Origin: Yarrowia lipolytica
Lineage: Eukaryota > Ascomycota > Dipodascomycetes > Dipodascales
DNA: 64,000 bases
Reading direction: 5' to 3'
NCBI RefSeq assembly: GCF_001761485.1
Contig: NC_090774.1
Location: forward strand, 558,001-622,000
Under the pieces are notes generated by a model, which saw only the letters and a list, made by a program, of their open reading frames with translations, did not search any database and was not told the DNA's origin. Position 1 is the first letter of the stretch, and each line of letters begins with the position of its first letter. Of this stretch, positions 48,842-57,854 are shown in pieces. The position numbers and the translations under genes are program-made.

Positions 48842-50074
48842 ATGGCCAGCGACAAAAAGAGAAAGGCTTCGAGCAAGCGGCTGACGAAAATCAAGGTCGC
48901 TAAGGTTCAGGACGATGGAAAGGTGTTTCTTTCTGACTGCGGTCATTTGTCCATCCCTAAGGACGCCAAGTTCTCGTCCGTGTCTGACAATGGAGAGACC
49001 TCCATCAAGGGAAAAAGCTCCCGAATGCGATACACCAGTGTGCCTGTGGACCACGAGAAGTACTGCGTTGCCGTAATTTCCTCTAAGGGCTTGGCTGATC
49101 TGGTCCCCGCCGAAAGCATTGAGCTGAAGGCCATGTCCAAGCAACTAGCCAAGAGAGTCGCTGAGAACACCGAGCAGAAGTCCTACAGAGAACAGCGAGT
49201 CAACCTGGGTAACGAGTTTGGAACTCTCAAGGCAAAGAAGACCCTTGCCAGTTTGGCCCGAAACAACATTGATTCCAACGAGCTTGTTGACTTTGAGGAC
49301 GATGTCGTGGAGGCTGTCGCTACTGCCACTGCCAACCTACCCACTCAAGAGCAGGTGTCCATGGCAATGGATGATGCCCGACCCATCCCTAAGCATAACC
49401 TCGAGACTCTGGATGTCAACGAGATCTATCCTGTTGAGGGATACCTCACCGACGAGGAGGCTGGGTACATTCGAAGCGAGGCCATTCTGGACGAGCAGGA
49501 TATCGGCAAGCGAGTGGACATGCTTCCTTACCGAACCTCACAAATGGTGCGAGACAGTCTCTACAAGATCACCGACAAGACCGACGAGACCATGTACAAG
49601 ACCTCTCTTCTCTATTATCTGTCTCTGCTGATTGGATTCTACCGAGATCGTCACGTCAAGAAGCGGGAGGATATCAAAACCAGACTCAACAACCCCCCAG
49701 AGTACCTCATCGACCAGATGCTCTACCGGTACACCACTCCCCTTTCTGGTGGTCACAAATCACAACGGTACCACACTTACATGGTCAACTCCAGAAATGA
49801 GGCAATGTTGCTGTGTACTATCATTATTCTTGTGCTGAGACTCAACAACAACGTTGTAGACATTCCCATTCTGTCGCAGGAGGTTGGAATCAAGCCTTCC
49901 AAGCTTGCTGACGTTTGCAGACAGGTGGGATGCGCCATTAAGAACGCCTCTCTGACTCACATGGATGATATCGGACGACCTCGAACCGAGGCTAGCCACT
50001 GGAAGATTGCCTCGCTCAAGGCTCCGCTTAAGCTACCAGAGCTTGCCCAGCGACGACGAAGAGCCAAGAAATAG
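48842..50074 (+). CDS. RPA49: RNA polymerase I subunit A49
   Basis: A 410-residue protein. The N-terminal part (about 1-110; LTKIKVAKVQDDGKVFLSDC, MRYTSVPVDHEKYCVAVIS) is the dimerisation domain that pairs with A34.5. A linker contains KSYREQRVNLGNEFGTLKAKK, and the C-terminal tandem winged helix (about 190-410; YPVEGYLTDEEAGYIRSEAIL, VDMLPYRTSQMV, NAMLLCTIIILVLRLNNN-like) binds DNA. A49-A34.5 acts as a built-in TFIIE/TFIIF-like factor of RNA polymerase I in rRNA synthesis. The length is near that of yeast A49 (415). It is convergent with the VPS10-type gene. Confidence 0.93.
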   Translation: MASDKKRKASSKRLTKIKVAKVQDDGKVFLSDCGHLSIPKDAKFSSVSDNGETSIKGKSSRMRYTSVPVDHEKYCVAVISSKGLADLVPAESIELKAMSKQLAKRVAENTEQKSYREQRVNLGNEFGTLKAKKTLASLARNNIDSNELVDFEDDVVEAVATATANLPTQEQVSMAMDDARPIPKHNLETLDVNEIYPVEGYLTDEEAGYIRSEAILDEQDIGKRVDMLPYRTSQMVRDSLYKITDKTDETMYKTSLLYYLSLLIGFYRDRHVKKREDIKTRLNNPPEYLIDQMLYRYTTPLSGGHKSQRYHTYMVNSRNEAMLLCTIIILVLRLNNNVVDIPILSQEVGIKPSKLADVCRQVGCAIKNASLTHMDDIGRPRTEASHWKIASLKAPLKLPELAQRRRRAKK

Positions 50075-50515
50075 ACTAATGCATAGATTGATAATGGGTG
50101 GAGATTTGGATGAATCCGAGATGAAATATTCTTACAGCGAAGTAGAGAGCACTGCATCAACATTGCTCAAATTCTCACTCTGGTTGGCCATTAGGCAATG
50201 GCTCGCTTTGATCCAGTGAAAATCACAGCGGACCCCTCCAGCGACTCGACACAGCGATGTCGACAAGTCTGCTACTGACCAACAGTTACTGACGAAAAAA
50301 GTTGAATATACTCGGTATTTCCGAAAGTTTTGAGATGTACCACAATCACCACGGCACATGTAAACAAACACACAAGTAACAATTACTTGTACTGTGCGAT
50401 GTCTCAACGATCCTGGTGAAAGTACACGCACATAAGAGTAGTAGATTGCTTCTAGAGCTACACGACACAATACATACTCACCTCATTAATCATTAATCTT
50501 ATACATATGTGGAGC
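50075..50515. other. Convergent region between RPA49 and the VPS10-type gene
   Basis: A 441-base gap between two gene ends. No gene is supported. A minus-strand GTGAGT at 50476-50481 lies after the stop of the VPS10-type gene and has no clear partner. Confidence 0.45.
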
Positions 50516-52987
50516 TTAGATAACCTCTTCGGCATCGCTCTCAATGTCATCTCCAAGCAGCTCGTCGTCCTCGTTGATATCAACAGGTGCGTAGTCTCTT
50601 GACCACGGTCGGTTGCTACTTCCAGAGTGGCCGAAAATGCCTCGAGCGAACTCGCCGACGCCCTTGAGAGCCTCGGGGATCATGGTGATACCTGCAACAA
50701 CGTAAGCCAGGCCCTTAAGAGCCTGCTGGACGACAGGGTTGCTGGAGCTGGAGGAAAACGAGTCCTCATCGCCCAGTCGAATGACACCAAACTTGGACTG
50801 GTAGTGCTGGAAGATCATGAATCCAATGACACAAGCCATGGCAATAGGAACAATAATGACGAAGAATGTGCCGATGACACCAAGTCCACCACCATGCTTC
50901 TTGCTGAACTCGCCCTTCTTACCAGGGCAAGGAATTGCATCAGCCTTGTCGAGCTCCTGGCCACCCTTACAAGTGGACAGGGGGATTCGTCGGTAGCCGG
51001 TAGACTCGTAGTACTCAACGAGGTTGGGGTTCTCCTTGCATTGGAGGGCGTGATCAGGGGGACTGGCACCCTTGACAAGCTTACAAGTTCCGTCTCGGTC
51101 TCGGACGTAGTTGAAATCACACTCAAAGTCCTCTCGAGTGCACTCACAGTCCTGGACAACCTTGTGTGGTTGGATGAGCTGTCTGCCAATGTAGCACTTG
51201 GAGTCGACCAGCTTTCGGTAGTACTGAGTCTCGTGGCCAAACAGACAGTTGCTCTGCTGAGTGGGGTTTCTGGGAGACCACAGCTCGTAGTCATCTCGGT
51301 CAGGATTGGACTCGTCCAGCTTGCACTGTCGGTCAGAGAGGCCAGAGAAGTCAATGTGAACGGTGGTAGACTGCTCTCCCTTAGACCGGGGAGACTTACC
51401 AGTAAGCAGGAATCGTCGAGAGTTATCGTTGGGCACGGTGGAAATATCATCAACCTTGACAAGATCCTCAGAGAATCTGTAGGGGTTCCAGGTGACACCC
51501 TCATCGAGAGAGAAGAATACCTCGTTGGTGGGCTCCTCTCCGTCAACAATAACCAGAATAGAACCCTGGTCTCCGTACTCCCACATGTACGCTCCCTTTT
51601 TAATTTCCCTCCAAGTGATACCACCATCGACAGTAAGGTAAGTGTTTCCGTCGAGGTATCCCTCGAGGTACTCTCCGACGTTACCGACACCGATCATCAT
51701 ACCAACAGCAGAGGCAGACGTGTAAGTATCTCGGTAATCCTTTCGCTCGGTGAAGCCGTGCAAGTTAAGAGAGCACTTCTCCAGAGACTGTCCAGAACAC
51801 GAGTAAGCCTTGCCTTCAGTGTCAGCGGGGGGAGGGTTCAGGTATGCCCATTGTCCACCATCGTTGTGGGTGATCATGGACTTGAGCTGCTTTCGCGAAC
51901 CCCTGGAGGCCTGTCGGGCATTGATGACAATGTTGGAGACAGCCACACCCTCGAGGTTAGCCATCTTCTCAAAGTCGACAAAGCCGACTCGGTTTCGGTT
52001 AACCTCATTGAGAGAAAGCATAAACGAAGTACCGTAGGAGTTCGACTTGAGAATGGCGCCGTACTCGGAGTTGGCCTTTCCGTTGACGGTAACATGCAGG
52101 AAAATGGCGTGGGTGGTAGATTGCAGAACGGTGTAGGCCAGCTGTTTGGGGACCTTAAAGTCCGGAGGGAATCGAGCCACGGAAAAGGACTCACCGTCCA
52201 CGGATGTCTGGCACTCGAGAGTCTCGTCCTCGTCATTGATGACGGCAACAACGAGGAACTCCTCAGCAAGAGCGAAATCAAGCACGTTCTCGTGGGTCAC
52301 TCTTTGGTTTCGGAAGTTGTCAGTAGAATAAGCCAGTCGGGACTTCTTGACGCCACCCTCGTTGTACTCAAACAGACAGTACATGAGGTTGTTTCGCTTC
52401 TGATCCTTGAGTCCGTTAACGTACTGGCACATGATGGCTCCGTTGCCGACCTCGGTCCATCGGCCTCCGTTGTTGTTGGTGTAGTGAGTGACCACCTTAC
52501 ATCGAGGGGACAGCTCGTCTTCACAGCCTTCGGATCCGGTCCAGATGAAAGCGTCCTTGTTGTTTCGGTCAAAAGTCATCAATTGCAGGCCTCGCTGGTT
52601 CGGGGGAGCAGGTGTTCGGAACGACTTGAATGACTCGCCCTTATCAATGGTGAAAAAGACCTTCTCGTCGGGGGTCAAAAAGTAAACTCGGTTCTTGAAG
52701 TGGGGGTTGGGGTAGATGGCAATGATGTCCTCGCCCTTGAGCACCTGCTTGAAGGTCTTGCCCTGGTTGTAAGTGACATAGAGATCGTTTTTGGAGGTTC
52801 GCAACAGCACCACCTCGGCGTCGTCGGGAGACGCATTGGTCATATCGTTGGTGAGATAGTAGTGCTCAACAATGAGTCCCGAAAACTCGTTGATGGTGGA
52901 GCTGATTTTTGTGCTGAGGTCATCGTCAGCCTGCGCAAATAACGCCAGCGACGCCACGAGCACCAGTAGCCGTGTCAATAATCTCAT
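50516..52987 (-). CDS. Vps10/sortilin-type sorting receptor with one Vps10 domain
   Basis: An 823-residue type I membrane protein: signal peptide (MRLLTRLLVLVASLALFAQA), a ten-bladed Vps10 propeller (about 30-540) with repeated S/D-x-D-x-G-x-T/S-F/W signatures such as TYNQGKTFK, TIDKGESFKSF, TVDGGITWREI and SLDEGVTWNPY, then the cysteine-rich 10CC module (about 545-690; CLFGHETQYYRK, DCECTREDFECDFNYVRD). A single membrane helix is near 702-725 (VIGTFFVIIVPIAMACVIGF). The cytosolic tail ends in DYAPVDINEDDELLGDD, with a possible YxxPhi and an acidic di-leucine sorting signal. Vps10 sorts vacuolar hydrolases from Golgi to endosome. Yeast Vps10 has two Vps10 domains; this has one, like animal sortilin. 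Confidence 0.93.
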   Translation of the reverse strand: MRLLTRLLVLVASLALFAQADDDLSTKISSTINEFSGLIVEHYYLTNDMTNASPDDAEVVLLRTSKNDLYVTYNQGKTFKQVLKGEDIIAIYPNPHFKNRVYFLTPDEKVFFTIDKGESFKSFRTPAPPNQRGLQLMTFDRNNKDAFIWTGSEGCEDELSPRCKVVTHYTNNNGGRWTEVGNGAIMCQYVNGLKDQKRNNLMYCLFEYNEGGVKKSRLAYSTDNFRNQRVTHENVLDFALAEEFLVVAVINDEDETLECQTSVDGESFSVARFPPDFKVPKQLAYTVLQSTTHAIFLHVTVNGKANSEYGAILKSNSYGTSFMLSLNEVNRNRVGFVDFEKMANLEGVAVSNIVINARQASRGSRKQLKSMITHNDGGQWAYLNPPPADTEGKAYSCSGQSLEKCSLNLHGFTERKDYRDTYTSASAVGMMIGVGNVGEYLEGYLDGNTYLTVDGGITWREIKKGAYMWEYGDQGSILVIVDGEEPTNEVFFSLDEGVTWNPYRFSEDLVKVDDISTVPNDNSRRFLLTGKSPRSKGEQSTTVHIDFSGLSDRQCKLDESNPDRDDYELWSPRNPTQQSNCLFGHETQYYRKLVDSKCYIGRQLIQPHKVVQDCECTREDFECDFNYVRDRDGTCKLVKGASPPDHALQCKENPNLVEYYESTGYRRIPLSTCKGGQELDKADAIPCPGKKGEFSKKHGGGLGVIGTFFVIIVPIAMACVIGFMIFQHYQSKFGVIRLGDEDSFSSSSSNPVVQQALKGLAYVVAGITMIPEALKGVGEFARGIFGHSGSSNRPWSRDYAPVDINEDDELLGDDIESDAEEVI

Positions 52988-53977
52988 TGTGTGGGTGTGG
53001 TGAGTGTGGTGAGTGTGGATGTATTATGCGTTGTCCCTGTGCGTCTACTGGAGATAGCTAAAAGGGTTCGATAAGTGGCTGTGTTCACGTGACCAACTGA
53101 AATTAAGCGGGTGTGAGCAACAGAATGTGATGATAGTGTGTAATCAAAGCAAAGAAAATGAGCTGATGTGAGATGGAGCTGTCGTCAAAATCCAGCTCAA
53201 ACGTTTTAAATTCACTGTCGCTTCGCGTGGCGCTCGCTAAGGTGTATCGTCTTGCTAATGTCGTGTTCAGTGTGTGCCAAAACGGTAGAATTGTAGATCA
53301 CTGGGGACAGCCGCCTATAAATGATTTCCAAAAAAGTGAAAAAAAACGTTTTCAAGGGCTCGGACCGGTGAAAAATTTACACTCTTTTTGTGTTTGGAAT
53401 TGGGGTGGCTAGCCACGGACGGGGGTAGACACGCCCTGTGATTGGATAGCAAAGTCTTGGCTTTTTATCAGATGCGCATGCGTCTCTCATGGGCCATATA
53501 GAGGGACGTTTAGCAGGTGCTAGTGGATGAAAATGTAACGTATTCAGGTGCGGATTCGTCTTTGGTGGTCTCAAAACTCCCATCCCAACCTCGATCGCTA
53601 TCCGAAACCGCCGTTTTTGCCACCCCAGGCTCCTCCCATCTAATGGTGTGGTGGCAATTATGCACACTCATCAGATAAATGTCTCTTTAGAATTCCGCCA
53701 AGCGCATGTTCTGCAGCGCTAACAATGTACTACAGGTGGCACTGGCGACCTCCGAAACTAAGGCTTCTTTCCTAAATCGAAAACCTCGGATTCGTCCCTA
53801 TTATTGATGACTAAAGTAGTTGCACTCGGATGAGTAATCACCGAGACAAGTCTCACACTATCATGTTCGTATTTGGCCTCCCCCCGCTTATTCCGCACTA
53901 ACCTTGTTGCGATCGCCTGCTCCTTTTGGCAGCGCCCGAACTGTATATGCCGAAACCTAACACACAACACACACACA
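52988..53977. promoter_or_regulatory. Divergent region between the VPS10-type gene and SFT1
   Basis: A 990-base gap with no supported gene. A CACGTGAC box lies at 53086-53091, about 100 bases upstream of the VPS10-type ATG. The open frames at 53173-53412 and 53377-53667 have no protein-like content. Confidence 0.45.
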
Positions 53978-54854
53978 ATGTCAGCATACCAGCGAGAAGA
54001 GCAAAACAACACTCGGCTCGAGGAGCTGGCGTCGAAAATCTCGTCTTTGCGGTCTGTCACCAATGACATCCACGCTCAGGCTAGCGATTATTCGCTTATT
54101 GATTCCACGGTGAGTATGACGGAGAGTGGTGGTCCATGAGGTTGTCATGCGGAGACGCACACAGAGAGAGTGATAGAGAGAGGAGAATGGTGCTAGAAGT
54201 CGAGGAAGTACCCAAAAGATGTGGCGATGATTCCTTGATTCTGATCATATTCACGACGTGCCATGGTAGTTGATTATCTTGTTGAACTGGAGGGATCACA
54301 TGCTCACGGGCACGCGAGATTATAAAGTATGTTTTCTCAGCAGGCTGAAGAAGACCGAGCACGACATTTCATGATCCGAACGGCTTGAATACTTGATCTG
54401 AATGAAGCTCTGCCTTCATCTGGCGGGTCTGGTCTCACTATCTTTGTTCTATTGGCTTGTTTTACGAACACCTCTGACTTAGGGGTGATCTAAGAGTACG
54501 AACTTGGATACTGGCATTCTCTCGATCTGCTGGTTTCATCTATGGTATTATTATGTGTCTAGGACGTCCTCAGCTGGCTTCAACTCCTTTTTCCTGTATC
54601 GTGGAGCAGGGGAACCTCAAAGGAATGCAGTACCGGGGCGATTGTACCCTTCCTAGACATTTCACCCAGTCCAAAACCTCACTTCTTTTACCCTACTAAC
54701 CCAGACGGACACTGTTGGAAACATGATGACCTCGGTCCGAGGGTCTGCTTCCAAGCTTGGACGGTCGCTCAAGGCCGGACACCCCATCTGGCGAACTGTT
54801 GGCATTGCTCTGGCCATCATTCTCCTGCTGTGGTTTCTGTTCAAGTTTTTTTAA
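53978..54854 (+). CDS. SFT1: Golgi Qc-SNARE SFT1, spliced
   Basis: Two exons: 53978-54109 (44 codons) and 54705-54854, with a 595-base intron (GTGAGT at 54110; CTACTAACCCAG ending at 54704). The joined 93-residue protein starts MSAYQREEQNNTRLEELASK and ends in a membrane anchor (VGIALAIILLLWFLFKFF). It matches yeast Sft1 (97 residues), including TDTVGNMMTSVRGSASKLGR and SLKAGHPIWR before the anchor. Sft1 is a Qc-SNARE of retrograde traffic within the Golgi, with Sed5, Gos1 and Ykt6. Each exon alone is too short to be noticed as a gene. The intron is the longest in this window and has no obvious content. Confidence 0.95.
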
Positions 54855-55011
54855 TGCATGAGGAGAGTAGAAGTACTGGTAGTACCATGAGCGCGTTCGG
54901 CGCTGTGTTTATAACTAAGAAGATTGATCGTAACACCACAGTACCGATACCCACGTACTGATCTCATAATACGCAAAGCCTTATCCTATATAAACAGAGA
55001 GCGCTGTTTAC

Positions 55012-56015
55012 TTACTCTCGTCCTCCACCAACGTTAATATCCTTACCCAGCCGGTAGTTGGAGATGGATTTGCCCCAGTTGATCTTAGATCGAGTCACGG
55101 GCAGCTGTCGTCGCAGGGCCTTAAACGAATCCTCGTTTAGACCGTTAAATGACTTGTTGAGCTTCTCCTGGAACTGCTGCTCGGCTTTGGAGATGGCGTC
55201 CACAATGTCAGATTCGGACACAGAACCAAGGTCCACCTTCTCGCTGGACTTGAGACGGACATTTCCGTCCTCGTAGTAATGCACATCCACGTCGATTGTT
55301 CCGCTCAGAGAGCCACTCTCGAAGATGTACACAGACCGCCACTTTCCGTTCCAGTAGTTGGCAGGGTTATACTTGCCATCCACAAGCACAAGGGCGATAG
55401 ATCCGTCATCCTGAGGAAAAACCCCAGCAGCCCCCTCGGAGGGGAAGTGGGCAGAAAAGTACTTATCGAGAGCCCCTTGGATGGGCGAGTCAGAGCCATG
55501 GGAGCCCGAGGGGGTGGCCTTCTTTGTATCAAAATCGAACTCGAACTTCTGGCCACTCTGGCTGTCATAGAAGGTGTCCTTGGAAAGCTGGTTATATTTA
55601 GAGACCAGGGACTTGGACTTGCCGAGAGACACAACCATGCATTGGTCGAGAATCTTGTTGTGAACGTCGGTTTCCAGTTTGGACAGAATCGAGCTGTTTC
55701 CATCAACGACGGTGCTGATGGCCTCAACGACCTGGTTGAGCTGCGTTAGTATGGGGGTACAGAAAGACGTTCAATTGGATCTAATTAGCGGCCTGCAAGA
55801 TATCAAGGCACGCGTTTCAAGTTCAAGTTCAAGCAACCGAAGTAAATGACGTGACAACATAACCCGTACATCTTGATACAGGGGAGACTCCGTATCAGGC
55901 CCGTGCTGACAGCGCACGAATCCTCAACATCCGTCCGCCAACAATTGATACTCACCTCTCCGGGAGGGGCGTCGGCCACGAAATCGGCCAGGGCTTCTTG
56001 GTTCGATCGAGACAT
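55012..56015 (-). CDS. CAP1: F-actin capping protein alpha subunit, spliced
   Basis: Two exons on the minus strand: 56015-55956 (MSRSNQEALADFVADAPPGE) and 55740-55012. The 215-base intron has GTGAGT at 55955 and TACTAACGCAG ending at 55741. The joined protein has 262 residues (yeast Cap1 has 268). The C-terminal family marks are plain: NYWNGKWRSVYIFESGSLSG, VHYYEDGNVRLKSSEK and the tail KALRRQLPVTRSKINWGKS, which ends the alpha-subunit barbed-end-binding part. With Cap2 it caps barbed ends of actin filaments at cortical patches. It lies convergent with SFT1 at a distance of 157 bases. Confidence 0.95.
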
Positions 56016-56552
56016 TTGTGTGGTGTGTTGAGGAGATGGTGATGTATATGCACACCACCAACAGAGTTAGCATACGTGTGATAAGTGAGCTATTTTTGGA
56101 CTGATATTGGCGGTGATGAGTGAAGGAATTGGAGTAGGAGGGAACAAATAGAATAATTTAGAAGAGTCGATAATATAACCGGTGCGGTTGTATTCGTCCA
56201 GACTCCGTTCTCGGACTTCGCAGTCTAGGAACAGCGGTTACTTGACAAACCTTATTAGTTGACCACTTTACTTACCGAATACTTACAGTGAAAGTTGGTA
56301 TTACAGTATGCTGAAAAAAAAACAAGAATAGTACAGTCGTGCAGAAGTGAAAATGACGAAGTCACTTCACTACCAACTACAGTATTGAGCTTCTGTTATC
56401 CTTTTTATCCATTTCAACTATCTCCCATAGTTGTGAATGTATACGATGGAATTGTGCCTCAATCATTCCCTAAACTCCATATATTAAATGCGATTCTATA
56501 GTTTCCAGTTGTCGTTTCTCTTCATTCATGTTTTCTTCGCCCTTCATCCACG
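56016..56552. other. Intergenic region between CAP1 and the MCT-like gene
   Basis: A 537-base gap holding the CAP1 promoter and the 3' side of the transporter gene. I see no gene. Confidence 0.4.
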
Positions 56553-57854
56553 CTAGAACTTGGAGAGCCATGTCTGTCCAGGGACCAGCATCTTGGCTGC
56601 GAATACCATGAATCCTCCTACCATCATGGTAACTCCTGCAAACACCTGAAGTCCGACAAAGCTGGTATGTCCTTCGTCCAGGGTGGCTCCTGCAATAGGC
56701 ATGGCAGTAAGAGCTGCCCAGGAGCAGAAGAAGGTGACTACACCCAATCGCCTCCCAATTTCATGTGGCTCGGACACTTCCGCCACAAGAGCTGCAAACA
56801 GACCAATATAGGGTCCAGAGATGAATCCGAAGACTCCAGAGAAAGTGAAGAAGGCCGCGTTGCTGTTGGAGGGGATCCAGAAAGCCAGAAGAATGATACC
56901 ACAAAGAACACAGCATACGGAATGCATGTTGTAAGTACCCACCTTGTCAGCCATTATACCCGGCAAGATTCTACCCAGAAAGGAGGCTCCGTTGTAGATT
57001 GCCACGAGGTAGAAGGAGACTGTTTCAGACATGCCGTGGGAAATAGCGTGGGTGGACATGTATCCCATGGTTGTGACAAGTCCCCAATACGAAACAAACA
57101 GCGCCGCGGTCATCATAGCGAACGACTTGTTCTTGTAGGGTTCAATAACCTCTTGTCGGAAATTGAAGAAGTTCTTTCGTAACTTCTTGTTAGGAGGCAG
57201 TCGAGAAGAGATGCAAACACAGCAGATGACTCCCACTCCAAGCATGATGTATCCAATGACTCTCACAGTGTCATTAAATCCGATTTTAGGCTGTAGTTGA
57301 GAGAAGACGAATGGCAGGGTCACACCTCCAATCGACGAACCTCCAACTACCACACCCAGGGCGGTAGCTCGTCGTTTGACAAACCACGTGTTACACGCGA
57401 CCATTGATGCGTAGTAGACACAGGAGTTTCCGATAGACGTGCAGATTCCCTGAGCCAGCAGGAACTGGTAGTATGTTTTGCACTCAGAGGTTGCCATGAT
57501 TCCTCCCACTGTGAAGAGCATACCGACGATAGCCACCGGCCGAGGCCCGTACATCTCAGCTAGTCTTCCGAAGAAAACTCCTCCAACCAGCAGAATGAAG
57601 AACTGTAGAGACGTGATCCACGAGACGGTCGATGCCGAGTAGCCGTCTAGTTGATGATGCAGATAGTAGGCCTCGAAAAGACCCACAACGTTGATGTATC
57701 CAAATGATGAGTAGAGACCCAGAGCTCCTCCAACCATGGCGATCCAAGCCCGGCCCCTATCGGGCTCAGGGAGCTTCTGCACAAGGGGCTCTTCCTTCTC
57801 AGAGATTGAACCGCTGGCCACAACCAACTGGCTTTCCACTGATTTGCAGGACAT
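56553..57854 (-). CDS. Monocarboxylate-transporter-like MFS permease (MCH/ESBP6 type)
   Basis: A 433-residue membrane protein with about 12 transmembrane segments. It starts with a short hydrophilic N-terminus, then the family mark PDRGRAWIAMVGGALGLYSSFG, typical of the MCT (SLC16-like) branch of the major facilitator superfamily. Other marks are GRLAEMYGPRPVAIVG and the loop FVKRRATALGVVVGGSSIGG. The central loop (RLPPNKKLRKNFF) separates the two halves. Substrate is unknown: in S. cerevisiae Mch and Esbp6 proteins do not transport the classical monocarboxylates, and Mch5 imports riboflavin. Fungal genomes carry many copies. It has a 2 kb divergent gap to ARP1. Confidence 0.88.
   Translation of the reverse strand: MSCKSVESQLVVASGSISEKEEPLVQKLPEPDRGRAWIAMVGGALGLYSSFGYINVVGLFEAYYLHHQLDGYSASTVSWITSLQFFILLVGGVFFGRLAEMYGPRPVAIVGMLFTVGGIMATSECKTYYQFLLAQGICTSIGNSCVYYASMVACNTWFVKRRATALGVVVGGSSIGGVTLPFVFSQLQPKIGFNDTVRVIGYIMLGVGVICCVCISSRLPPNKKLRKNFFNFRQEVIEPYKNKSFAMMTAALFVSYWGLVTTMGYMSTHAISHGMSETVSFYLVAIYNGASFLGRILPGIMADKVGTYNMHSVCCVLCGIILLAFWIPSNSNAAFFTFSGVFGFISGPYIGLFAALVAEVSEPHEIGRRLGVVTFFCSWAALTAMPIAGATLDEGHTSFVGLQVFAGVTMMVGGFMVFAAKMLVPGQTWLSKF

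Noticed and set aside
50627-52633. 668-codon open frame antisense to the VPS10-type gene
   Set aside because: Shadow frame caused by biased codon use of the real gene on the other strand; its product is L/V/S-rich noise with no domain.
53173-53667. Small open frames in the gap before SFT1
   Set aside because: No domain, no good start context and composition like the surrounding noncoding DNA.
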